64,000 nucleotides of DNA, taken from Bacteroidota bacterium (GTDB lineage: Bacteria > Bacteroidota > Bacteroidia > Chitinophagales > BACL12). The stretch lies in assembly GCA_016706255.1 (NCBI GenBank), contig JADJJZ010000003.1, positions 1,336,501 to 1,400,500 on the forward strand. Direction: 5' to 3'. The notes below the pieces were generated by a model. That model saw nothing but the letters and a program-made list of their open reading frames with translations, searched no databases and had not been told where the DNA came from. Below are positions 45,284 through 53,124 of this stretch, piece after piece. Made by a program: the position numbers and the translations under genes. Every line of letters begins with the position of its first letter. The first letter of the stretch is position 1.

Positions 45284-46585
45284 ATGCTTAAAACGTACAC
45301 ATTAATGCTGATGCTATTATTTTCTATTAGCATCAAGTCACAAATTACTCTGGAAGGATTATTTACGGAGCCAAAACAAACTGCAGATACACTTTATTTC
45401 CCGTTTGAAGATAGCATTCAATTAATTGTAATTAATTATTACGACACATGGGAGCGGCAGGTTGCTTATAAAGAAGCTTCACAACCAAGAGGATTGTCGT
45501 GGGCTGCGCTTATGGGACCTCCACCTAAAAATATGTATTTGTTTAGGAATACGGAGGGCAAGATTGTTAAAACTTATCATGGCATTTCTGATGGTAGGGG
45601 ATTAAAAGGCATGGACTATTTTAATGCCGGGTTAATTTATCTGTATGGCTTAAGGGATTTTACTGAATATCATGGAAATTTAAAATATTATGAATTAAAT
45701 GAGCAGGTTGGCTTAATAAACACAAAAGGAGAAGTTGTGGTTCCGGCTGTATATGATGATATACGTAGATATCAGGACTTTGATGGTGATTGGGAAAAAT
45801 TGATAATTGAAAAGGATGGTTATTTTGGATTATTGGATACTAATTTAAATGTATTATTTCCACCTATTTACAGATGCAGCAGTGACACCAATTATTATGG
45901 CTACCCGGAGCATAACATTTTGAACGACGCATTTATTAAAGTATTTAAAAATGGGAAATGTGGGCTCATAGATGAAACCGGTGTTGTGCAGATTGATTTT
46001 AAATTTGATAATATCATAATGATTCACGACACCATGTTATTAGGTTTGGTAAATAAGCAAGTAATTGATCCAAATAAATATTTTTGGCAAAATGTGCAGG
46101 GTTGTGTGGTTTTTGATAAAAACTTTAATCAAATTGCCGACCTCAATCAGTATGACCAATTGGAATATAATGGTGTTAAACGATTTATTGTTAAAAAGGA
46201 TAATCTTGTCGGCGTGGTTAATCACAAAGGTGAAGTAATTATACCCATTCAATTTGATAATTTATCAACTCAAAATGGTGATTATTACGTAACAAAAGAT
46301 AATAAAAGTGGTATGATCAGTTTAGAAGGAAAAGTATTAATTCCCATTGAATTTGAATGCAATATGTACTTCTATGATCCGGCAATATATGTCACTAAAA
46401 ACGGATTAATTGGCGTGTATAGTGATAAATATCAATTAATAGCAGAACCGCAGTACAAACAACGTTACTGGGAGATGGGAAAATTTATGCTCATACGTGC
46501 AGATGGATCCAAAGGATTCGTATTACATGAAAAGGTAGGCACCTATTACCAATCGCCGGAAGGGGAGGTGATTAAGTTTGATTGA
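45284..46585 (+). CDS. WG-repeat (KWG-type) secreted protein
   Basis: The ATG at 45284 gives MLKTYTLMLMLLFSISIKSQ, a signal peptide; a TTG 21 bases upstream is less likely. 433 residues. From about residue 130 it carries six WG/KWG-type repeats of the form 'GLI...G.V.IP..YD.I' (QVGLINTKGEVVVPAVYDDI, FGLLDTNLNVLFPPIY, LVGVVNHKGEVIIPIQFDNL, SGMISLEGKVLIPIEFE). This class of repeats is common in Bacteroidota; the binding partner is unknown. No T9SS tail, so it is probably periplasmic or surface-exposed by another route. Confidence 0.88.
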   Translation: MLKTYTLMLMLLFSISIKSQITLEGLFTEPKQTADTLYFPFEDSIQLIVINYYDTWERQVAYKEASQPRGLSWAALMGPPPKNMYLFRNTEGKIVKTYHGISDGRGLKGMDYFNAGLIYLYGLRDFTEYHGNLKYYELNEQVGLINTKGEVVVPAVYDDIRRYQDFDGDWEKLIIEKDGYFGLLDTNLNVLFPPIYRCSSDTNYYGYPEHNILNDAFIKVFKNGKCGLIDETGVVQIDFKFDNIIMIHDTMLLGLVNKQVIDPNKYFWQNVQGCVVFDKNFNQIADLNQYDQLEYNGVKRFIVKKDNLVGVVNHKGEVIIPIQFDNLSTQNGDYYVTKDNKSGMISLEGKVLIPIEFECNMYFYDPAIYVTKNGLIGVYSDKYQLIAEPQYKQRYWEMGKFMLIRADGSKGFVLHEKVGTYYQSPEGEVIKFD

Positions 46586-46699
46586 ATGAAAGCTAAGGCG
46601 GTTGAGGTTAAGGCTGTTTTGCAAAAAATGAATATATTTATGTAATTATAAAACTTCAACCTGAAAATGGGTTGTCGTGATACATTCAATTTTATTTAA

Positions 46700-47359
46700 A
46701 TGAAAATAGCCGGATATGTCTTTATACTTTTAATTTTCGCTGCTTGTAATAATAAAAGCACTTCTGTTAAATCAGCAAGCAAAATTGATTCTTTAGCCGA
46801 CGAGAATATTGTTGAAGTATCTCGTGATAATCCTGATTTATATCTGCACAATGAAAAAAAATTTAGTGATTCTTCAGGTTTAAAAATTACCATTCAAAAT
46901 AGTTTACCTAAAGGTGGTCCATATTATAACCCGAATGGAGCTCGATTTGGATGCGTGGTATTTTGGTCGCGTTTTATTAATGAAAGTGCAAAACCAATTG
47001 AAATAACAATTAATTTTCCGGCTGATTCGTTTATGGTATTTAATTCGACTGATGCCTATTTAAAATTATTACTGCCAACAGATACAATGTCGTCAGAAAA
47101 AGCGGGACTATACAATTATGGCGCTACCGGATTACAGACATTTTTAGAAGCAAATTTTCATAAAGCCACAGGTTTGCAACAAATTATACAACCCGGTGAT
47201 GATTTTATTTTTTATACAACTGCGCTTTCATATAAAGAAGGAGGAGTTGTTCGGTCGGGCTTTGAAATAGTTAATCATGATGTTATTTATTCTATTAGTA
47301 TTACTCCGCACTTTGAAAATTTTAAAGTGAATTGTGGGGAAATAAACTTTATAGAATGA
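46700..47359 (+). CDS. Putative lipoprotein, 219 aa
   Basis: MKIAGYVFILLIFAAC is a lipoprotein signal peptide with Cys16. The mature chain is beta-rich with no recognised domain (LKITIQNSLPKGGPYYNPNG, EITINFPADSFMVFNSTDAY, QIIQPGDDFIFYTTALSYK). It stands after the WG-repeat gene at about 115 bases. Function unknown. Confidence 0.78.
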   Translation: MKIAGYVFILLIFAACNNKSTSVKSASKIDSLADENIVEVSRDNPDLYLHNEKKFSDSSGLKITIQNSLPKGGPYYNPNGARFGCVVFWSRFINESAKPIEITINFPADSFMVFNSTDAYLKLLLPTDTMSSEKAGLYNYGATGLQTFLEANFHKATGLQQIIQPGDDFIFYTTALSYKEGGVVRSGFEIVNHDVIYSISITPHFENFKVNCGEINFIE

Positions 47360-47512
47360 GCTATTTATATCACTAAATGAAAAGAAAACACCGACTTAAT
47401 TTATTCATTTTGTGACTGATTTGCCAATTATTTGTATATACATGAATTAATTGTATTTTTAATTTTTAGAATATACCCTTGATTTAACCCTTTTACTACC
47501 TAAATACAGCAA

Positions 47513-48880
47513 ATGAATTTCATACACATTAAATCCCAGTGGTTTTCAGCCATATTTTTATGCCGACTTACCTTTATTGTCCTGTACAGCATCGCGCTTA
47601 CTTTCCTGATTGATGGATGTACACCTAATTCGCTTAACCCTCATACAGGGGAGACAGCTGGTGATAAAGAATTGCCACCCTGGGATACAACTGAAAAATA
47701 TTTGTTGGGTATAAGAGCTAATGATCCTGTTAACAGAAACTTACGCATGGATTGGTTTGTAGAAGATTATGGAGATGAGTGGAGTTTGTTAATGCCAACG
47801 AAACAAAATTTAGGAGGAGTGCTAAAACGTTACAGCACGAATGATGCAATTGCCAAAATTCCCAGTTATGAACGTGATTTAGCATTTAACATTCAACCTT
47901 TTACTCCATTCAAATTTTTATATGACGTAGCTGTAAATAATAATGATATTCATTCAGATTCTTCAGTTTGGGAGACAAAAGAAGGTGAAGACAGAACTTA
48001 TTTTAAAACTATTCATTGCGAAATTACGCCGCAATTCACCAAATATCTATACTATGGGTCAATTATTTCAGAAAGTAATCCGGGTTTTTTTTATGACAAC
48101 CCCTGGTTTGGTTTAACAGGCAATTATGATTACGGCATTCCCAAAAGTATTGGATTAGATGATACAATTTGTACTTATGGGCCTTTTGTTAGTGATGATA
48201 TTGAAGATGAACATCATGCCTGTCGTCCTGAAATACATCCTGCTCAACAAATATGGTTTAAAGATAAATTAATCACGGACCATAAAGCGTATTGGCTTTT
48301 CTTTTTTCAGGATCAATCGGATCGATTTTGGGATACTGATGATGTTTATTACATTCTAAGTGAGGATTTGCCTAGTTATATTAGACAAAAAGTTCCTGCG
48401 GATAGTCAAAACGTATTTAGACCCTGGGCTAAATCACCTGTATATGGACAGTATCAAATTTTGTTTCATATTAAACCACAAAACCAGGTTCTAAATCCAA
48501 GTCAACCGATGATAATAAATTTATCCGTTGCTCAGGAACGAGAGGTAGTAACTGCTGAATTTCCAACTATGGTTGCAGATGTAAATGAAGGATTTGTTCA
48601 TTCTTATTATGTAGGTGGGGAAGAATTAGTAAGGGTAACTGAACCTGAGCAAAATGATAATGACATGGGCATTCAGTTTGTTGAAGTAACAAAGTTATCA
48701 GATGGCAGTTATGTTGGATTTGTTCAAATTTCAATGGTGTTAGGTGATGGTGATGATGATACAGGTACTGATAATTTATCTGGGAATGGTGCAGGGTATA
48801 TTGTTTTACATGCTGATATTTATCCATATCATATTACACAAGCCAATGATTTGAGAAATACCTTAAATACTAACCAATAA
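47513..48880 (+). CDS. Putative secreted or lipoprotein of 455 aa
   Basis: A hydrophobic N-terminal segment (residues 14-38, SAIFLCRLTFIVLYSIALTF) ends at a lipobox-like FLIDGC (about residue 36), so a lipoprotein is likely. The large domain has no recognised family; it is rich in aromatic residues and beta strands (LRMDWFVEDYGDEWSLLMPT, YDYGIPKSIGLDDTICTYG, AYWLFFFQDQSDRFWDTDDV). An asparagine/aspartate-rich segment (LGDGDDDTGTDNLSGNGAGY) lies near the end. Function unknown. Confidence 0.72.
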   Translation: MNFIHIKSQWFSAIFLCRLTFIVLYSIALTFLIDGCTPNSLNPHTGETAGDKELPPWDTTEKYLLGIRANDPVNRNLRMDWFVEDYGDEWSLLMPTKQNLGGVLKRYSTNDAIAKIPSYERDLAFNIQPFTPFKFLYDVAVNNNDIHSDSSVWETKEGEDRTYFKTIHCEITPQFTKYLYYGSIISESNPGFFYDNPWFGLTGNYDYGIPKSIGLDDTICTYGPFVSDDIEDEHHACRPEIHPAQQIWFKDKLITDHKAYWLFFFQDQSDRFWDTDDVYYILSEDLPSYIRQKVPADSQNVFRPWAKSPVYGQYQILFHIKPQNQVLNPSQPMIINLSVAQEREVVTAEFPTMVADVNEGFVHSYYVGGEELVRVTEPEQNDNDMGIQFVEVTKLSDGSYVGFVQISMVLGDGDDDTGTDNLSGNGAGYIVLHADIYPYHITQANDLRNTLNTNQ

Positions 48881-48959
48881 TATTGATAAAATTTGTTGCC
48901 TTGATGTAAAATTAAATATTAAAAAAAATGAATTACAAAGGCGGGCTTATAAAATTTTG

Positions 48960-49058
48960 CTGCAGCAAATAAATTGCATTAATGGAAACTGTGTGCCTGA
49001 TACGGAATTAGAATTAGCCTTTCAGCATGGAATTCGAAAAATCAACATAAATACATAG
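48960..49058 (+). pseudogene. Possible fragment of a class II fructose-bisphosphate aldolase gene
   Basis: In a region of 400 bases without a gene, the frame ending at the TAG of 49056 reads NGNCVPDTELELAFQHGIRK followed by INI. This resembles the aldolase segment 'GVP...(E/L)..AI..G(V/I)RKIN(I/V)DTDLR'. Only about 33 codons survive and the surrounding sequence does not continue the protein. It may be a decayed gene end or chance; confidence is low. Confidence 0.3.
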
Positions 49059-49277
49059 TAGCAGAAAACAAAGTGTTTTCATTGAATAAAATATTTTTAT
49101 TTTGATGGGCAATAATACGTGTTTAGCCAAATGGTGATCACGAAGTTACTAAAATATTGTTAATTATGAAGGTATACAATTAAAGTGGTTTTGTAGCCAT
49201 TCATTTAAAATTTAAATTTGACTTTTAGTAGATAAGGGCTATTTTCACGTTATTATTATATAAATCTTATCTCGGCT

Positions 49278-49784
49278 ATGAAATATTTCCCCTATGAAAA
49301 GGTCATATTTAAAACATCGTTGTCTGAACCGGTAATATTAAACCGGCTTACAGAAGGTATACGGGCGGAAAATTACTACCAAATCAGGACTTTTAAATGG
49401 AAAATGGCGAATCCCCAAGATGGTAATGAATATGGTAATGGCTTTAAAATTTGGAGACTTACTTTCCGAAAGTCTAATTTGTTGCGCATATATACCGGTA
49501 TAATTGAACATTCTTATAATGGTATATTAATTACGGTGAAAATGCAAATAACTATTTTTGGAATAATTTCGTACATAATTAGTATGGCAGTAGCCTTAGT
49601 TTCACTGGTGTTGTTTTTAATTGAGCTGATAGCTGATTCTGAATTTAGTTGGTTTTACTTCACTTTCTTTATACTTTTAGTTTTGCGGCATATTTATTAT
49701 ATGTCTGATTTTAATAATACAAGCAAAATATTTAAGCAGGAAATTTCAGAATTATTAGATGCGGATATTGTAGATGGCCATTAA
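49278..49784 (+). CDS. Hypothetical protein with two membrane helices, 168 aa
   Basis: An N-terminal beta-rich part (KYFPYEKVIFKTSLSEPVIL, GFKIWRLTFRKSNLLRIYTG) is followed by two adjacent membrane helices (IISYIISMAVALVSLVLFLI; FSWFYFTFFILLVLRHIYYM) and a short acidic tail. No family is recognised. It stands alone before the inverted D repeat. Confidence 0.7.
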   Translation: MKYFPYEKVIFKTSLSEPVILNRLTEGIRAENYYQIRTFKWKMANPQDGNEYGNGFKIWRLTFRKSNLLRIYTGIIEHSYNGILITVKMQITIFGIISYIISMAVALVSLVLFLIELIADSEFSWFYFTFFILLVLRHIYYMSDFNNTSKIFKQEISELLDADIVDGH

Positions 49785-49848
49785 AATTAAATCCTTCTAA
49801 TTTATTACCAACATAAGTTTACTTATTTCATATCAACGATAAAGTTCA

Positions 49849-49972
49849 CCTAGCCCGGGGTGCAGCGGAAAGCCCGCAGGAGCCGCAACGCAGTGTAGGC
49901 GACGAGGACTTGCAGCGGAGCACCGGCAAGATAATGACCAACGAAGCGCGATGTTGCTGCTCCAATTTATTT
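49849..49972 (-). repeat. Interspersed repeat, family D, short GC-rich copy 4 (inverted)
   Basis: On the minus strand it starts TTGGAGCAGCAACATCGCGC and ends CACCCCGGGCTAG. It matches copy 3 (42413) over most of its length, with extra bases in the middle. It lies between two genes on the plus strand. Confidence 0.75.
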
Positions 49973-50033
49973 TATTACAAATTTTTATGATTAGTATTTG
50001 GTAAATCTTGCTTACATTTAACCAAAATAATTT

Positions 50034-50561
50034 ATGAAAATTATAATTACCGGTGCTACGGGTATGGTTGGTGAAGGTGTGTTGATGGTTTGTTTGCAGC
50101 ATCCTGATGTTACACAAGTTTTGTCGGTGAGCAGAAAACCGCAAGCACATAAACATGCCAAATTAAAAGAATTAATTGTCCGCGATTTTTCAGAATTGGA
50201 AAAATACAAAACAGAATTACAGTCTTACGACGGTTGTTTATTTTGTGCAGGTGTGAGTTCGATTGGCGAAACGGAAGCAACTTTTACGAAAAAGACATTT
50301 GATTTTGTGTTGCCATTCGGCAAATTATTATCGGAAATAAATCCTCAACTTACTTTCATTTATGTATCGGGCAGCGGAACCGACAGCAGTGAACAAGGAA
50401 AAGTGATGTGGGCAAGGGTTAAAGGCAGAACGGAAAATGCGTTGAGCAAATTACCATTTAAAGGCGTATATCATTTCAGACCAGGATTGATGAAGCGGTT
50501 GCGGACAAAAAAATGTAAAACCGATATTCCGCGTTGTAACCACCTTATACCCTTTGGTTAA
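50034..50561 (+). CDS. NAD(P)-binding epimerase-like protein, N-terminal part (frameshifted)
   Basis: An atypical short-chain dehydrogenase: MKIIITGATGMVGEGVLMVC with the T-G-A-T-G-x-x-G nucleotide-binding motif, GCLFCAGVSSIGETEATFTK, and VYHFRPGLMK. From about residue 157 the frame breaks (KRLRTKKCKTDI). The DNA in another frame continues the family pattern (Q-K-N-V-K-P-I-F-R-V-V). Restoring one C in each of two GC-GG sites at 50496 and 50502 repairs it, giving about 217 residues. The true gene is thus 50034-50685. Confidence 0.85.
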   Translation: MKIIITGATGMVGEGVLMVCLQHPDVTQVLSVSRKPQAHKHAKLKELIVRDFSELEKYKTELQSYDGCLFCAGVSSIGETEATFTKKTFDFVLPFGKLLSEINPQLTFIYVSGSGTDSSEQGKVMWARVKGRTENALSKLPFKGVYHFRPGLMKRLRTKKCKTDIPRCNHLIPFG

Positions 50562-50685
50562 AGTGCTTGCGCCGAAATGGTCCTGCACGCTGGATCAAGT
50601 TGGAAAGGCTATGTTACACTGCGTTGAAAAGGGTTATGCTAAGGGAATTTTGGAAGTGGCGGATATTAAAAAAATAGGTGGGTAG
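50503..50685 (+). pseudogene. Epimerase-like protein, C-terminal part in shifted frame
   Basis: This frame reads GQKNVKPIFRVVTTLYPLVK then VLAPKWSCTLDQVGKAML and ends GILEVADIKKIGG-stop, the normal C-terminal end of the epimerase-like family. It has no start codon of its own and is the continuation of the gene that starts at 50034. Confidence 0.8.
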
Positions 50686-50723
50686 AACATTGCAAATAAA
50701 ATTAATGTTTCATTTGCAATAAA

Positions 50724-51566
50724 TTACCAGCCACTTTTTACGGGTAGAATATATTGCATTGCTACAGGCTTACCATTTTTTGTTGCTGGAATTAATGGAG
50801 AGATAGAAATTAATATTTCATTGAGTTCCAGAATATAATAGGGATAGATTTTAAAATTTTCGTTTCCAAAATACTGTTGCACATTGATAATTTTTCCTTT
50901 ACTAGTTACTGTAAATTGAATACTTCTAACATAAGTCATTGGTTCGCTTAAATACCCACCTGTGCGTTCTAATATTAGCGTATCTGGCAATGTTCCGTTA
51001 ATTCCTGATTGTGGTAAAGTGGTTACCTGGTCTGCACTATAAATTTTTTCATTACAATGTGTATAATAATAATTGTTAGTGTAATAATAATAGTTTTTTT
51101 CGTATAATATTTCCGGATAAGTTGTTGTATAAAGTGTATCGCCCGTTGCTTTATATTGATGATAAAATAAACCTGTATGTTGAAATGGAATTAAGGTTGA
51201 AACTTTGCCTGTGGTTATATATTTCGCTGTTGAAGTTTTAACCGCAAAATTTCCATCTTTTAATGAACGAAATTTCCAGTAGGTACTATCACCTTGATTT
51301 ATAATTAATAAACTATCTCCTTGAATGAAATATTCATAAGTTTTTTGAAATTTAAGGGTATCATGAAAATAAGTATATTCTATTTTAACATGATTCGGAT
51401 TATATCGAATGTCTGTTCTGCCGTATTTAACTATTGATGCAAAATGTTTATCATAATTTGGGAACTGCAATAAACTGTAGGTTGGTGCTTTGCTTACCAT
51501 TACCGTATCCTGAGCTGCAACTGCCAAATGCAGGAATATTAAAATGCAGGTAACGATTTTATACAT
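50724..51566 (-). CDS. Secreted protein with TonB-C-terminal-like domain
   Basis: 280 residues, signal peptide MYKIVTCILIFLHLAVAAQ. The middle is a beta-rich, tyrosine-rich part (YPEILYEKNYYYYTNNYYYT). The last 75 residues resemble the TonB C-terminal fold often found in Bacteroidota: FTVTSKGKIINVQQYFG, LNEILISISPLIPATKNGKP, VAMQYILPVKSGW (the 'NGKPV' motif). No N-terminal membrane anchor is present as in true TonB, so it is a periplasmic or secreted single-domain form. It converges with the epimerase gene. Confidence 0.78.
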   Translation of the reverse strand: MYKIVTCILIFLHLAVAAQDTVMVSKAPTYSLLQFPNYDKHFASIVKYGRTDIRYNPNHVKIEYTYFHDTLKFQKTYEYFIQGDSLLIINQGDSTYWKFRSLKDGNFAVKTSTAKYITTGKVSTLIPFQHTGLFYHQYKATGDTLYTTTYPEILYEKNYYYYTNNYYYTHCNEKIYSADQVTTLPQSGINGTLPDTLILERTGGYLSEPMTYVRSIQFTVTSKGKIINVQQYFGNENFKIYPYYILELNEILISISPLIPATKNGKPVAMQYILPVKSGW

Positions 51567-51732
51567 TTCGGTTAAAATAACGGAATTGAAGTGGCTTCAA
51601 TTTTGCTGGCTTGCTATTAAAATGCTAATTTAATAATTATAACTGTTAATTTAACCCACTTTTGTATTTAAGCTTTGATGAAATGCACAGGTGAAGCATC
51701 AATCCGGACTTGCCCAACATTTCATAAATAAA

Positions 51733-52449
51733 TTAAGAAATGCGTTCCCATTTAATATTCATGGTATAACTTCCTTTTTTCTTACCTATTGATCTGGAAA
51801 TATCAATATTTAAAGTGCGCACTACAAATTCGCCGGTTTGAAGTGTTACAGGATTTAAATCAAAAACGAAGCTGTCGTTAATTAATTCGGATGATTCTCC
51901 TTGTAAAAAAAGCGTAATACCACCACCAACCACGAGCACCACAAGTGAACCTATCATAGCAACCAATGCACCGGTCATTAAACCGGCTGCAATTGGCATG
52001 GCGCCACCGGTTGCAGCCATACCAATAGCGATACCCATTGTAGTTAGGCCTAAAACACTTAGTGTGCCAGCCATTATGGCGCAGGTATTAAAAGCGTCAA
52101 CTATTTTTTCCTGATCGGCAAAAATATCTTTATCGATTAGTGCAAAGGTGCCTAATAAAGTTTGAGGGAAAAATCCTGCATTGTTTAGATTTACTTCTGC
52201 CAATTGACCTTTTGTGCCTAACGGAATGGTATCACCATTTTTCATTTTACCAATATCGATGGTATCAATAATTGTTGTATTGCCGAGGGCATCTGTAAAT
52301 AACCCGTTGAGTAAAATTTCATCTTTTTTTAATTCAACAGTCTGAACACAATGAATACTTTCAACAGATAATCGGATGATGCGTGGAGCAGCAACAACAG
52401 GTTCTGGGGTTATTGATGTTTTTTTATTGATTACCCGTTTATTTAAAAC
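51733..52449 (-). CDS. Unrecognised paralogue family, member 3, C-terminal part (frameshifted)
   Basis: In this frame the sequence from 52449 reads VLNKRVINKKTSITPEPVVA, then RIIRLSVESIHCVQTVELKK with DEI, TDALGNTTIIDTIDIGKMKN, FPQTLLGTFALIDKDIFAD, the glycine-rich hydrophobic hairpin (LSVLGLTTMGIAIGMAATGG and GLMTGALVAMIGSLVVLVVG) and the end GSYTMNIKWERIS. It continues the N-terminal half if one A is restored in the run at 52450-52455. Its landmarks match the members at 32178 and 33271 in order. The first Met in the frame is at 52245. Confidence 0.82.
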   Translation of the reverse strand, partial: VLNKRVINKKTSITPEPVVAAPRIIRLSVESIHCVQTVELKKDEILLNGLFTDALGNTTIIDTIDIGKMKNGDTIPLGTKGQLAEVNLNNAGFFPQTLLGTFALIDKDIFADQEKIVDAFNTCAIMAGTLSVLGLTTMGIAIGMAATGGAMPIAAGLMTGALVAMIGSLVVLVVGGGITLFLQGESSELINDSFVFDLNPVTLQTGEFVVRTLNIDISRSIGKKKGSYTMNIKWERIS

Positions 52450-52838
52450 TTTTTTGCAATCACATCATTTTCTGCTGTAGTAAATTTCAAATGTTCAGGA
52501 AAGGGCATTTTTAGAATTTGTGCTGCAACAGGCTCATTTATTTTAAAGTCCACCTGTGCCAGATCGCCATATTTAGCTTCGCGTGCAGATGGAGTAGCAG
52601 GCATTTTAATCATAGCTTCTACTGCTGCTATAAACTTTTGTTGACCCGATTTTGGTAATTTTTTATAGTGATTGAATAATACATATTCAATTGCATTTTT
52701 ATCGGTTGTCATTGGGTAAGTGGCTGCATTACCGGCATGTGCAAGCATTTTTGCCATTGATAAATGAGCGATATGTTCTATACGTTGAACTACCAAATTG
52801 TATTTTGGTTGTGCAATACTGAAATCGAATTTTTTCAT
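52443..52838 (-). CDS. Unrecognised paralogue family, member 3, N-terminal part (frameshifted)
   Basis: 131 residues: MAKMLAHAGNAATYPMT, KKLPKSGQQKFIAAVEAMIK, KYGDLAQVDFKINEPVAAQI. The frame ends after VIAKKF; the minus-strand run A6 (T6 at 52450-52455) would need seven As to read AKKV and join the other half. The whole gene is then 51733-52838, about 368 residues, like the 352 and 355 of the other members. A palindrome shared with the tandem pair lies 68 bases upstream. Confidence 0.82.
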   Translation of the reverse strand: MKKFDFSIAQPKYNLVVQRIEHIAHLSMAKMLAHAGNAATYPMTTDKNAIEYVLFNHYKKLPKSGQQKFIAAVEAMIKMPATPSAREAKYGDLAQVDFKINEPVAAQILKMPFPEHLKFTTAENDVIAKKF

Positions 52839-52860
52839 AATTGTATATTTAATTACGGCT

Positions 52861-52868
52861 TAAAGGTA
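52861..52868 (-). promoter_or_regulatory. Putative -7 element of paralogue member 3 (TACCTTTA)
   Basis: Minus strand TACCTTTA differs by one base from TAnnTTTG; the ATG is 22 bases downstream. No exact TTG at -33. Confidence 0.35.
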
Positions 52869-52905
52869 GCGTGCACTGGCTGATTTTACCTAAGGAAATG
52901 GTAAA

Positions 52906-52923
52906 ATCACATCATGATGTGAT
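52906..52923. promoter_or_regulatory. Operator-like palindrome ATCACAT-CATG-ATGTGAT
   Basis: A perfect 18-base palindrome 68 bases upstream of family member 3, with the same arms as the element 48 bases upstream of the tandem pair. The arms run in reverse order to the CRP site (TGTGA-N6-TCACA), so it is not a CRP box. Confidence 0.65.
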
Positions 52924-53124
52924 AGGGGTTAAATGGCGCCTGTATTCAAGTTTTGTTCCATTATGGAGTTATTAAATCATATACTTTATATGCTAATTTA
53001 TGCCGAGCCAGAATTATACAACGTTACATTATTTAATGATGTTTTTTTTTAATTTACATCGCTTTAAACAAGAATGCTAAACCCAATGCTGTGAAATTTA
53101 CGCACTTTCGTATCTTAGCATTAC

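Noticed and set aside
52906..52923. Possible CRP/FNR-type binding site.
   Set aside because: The TCACA and TGTGA arms are in the reverse order to the CRP consensus.
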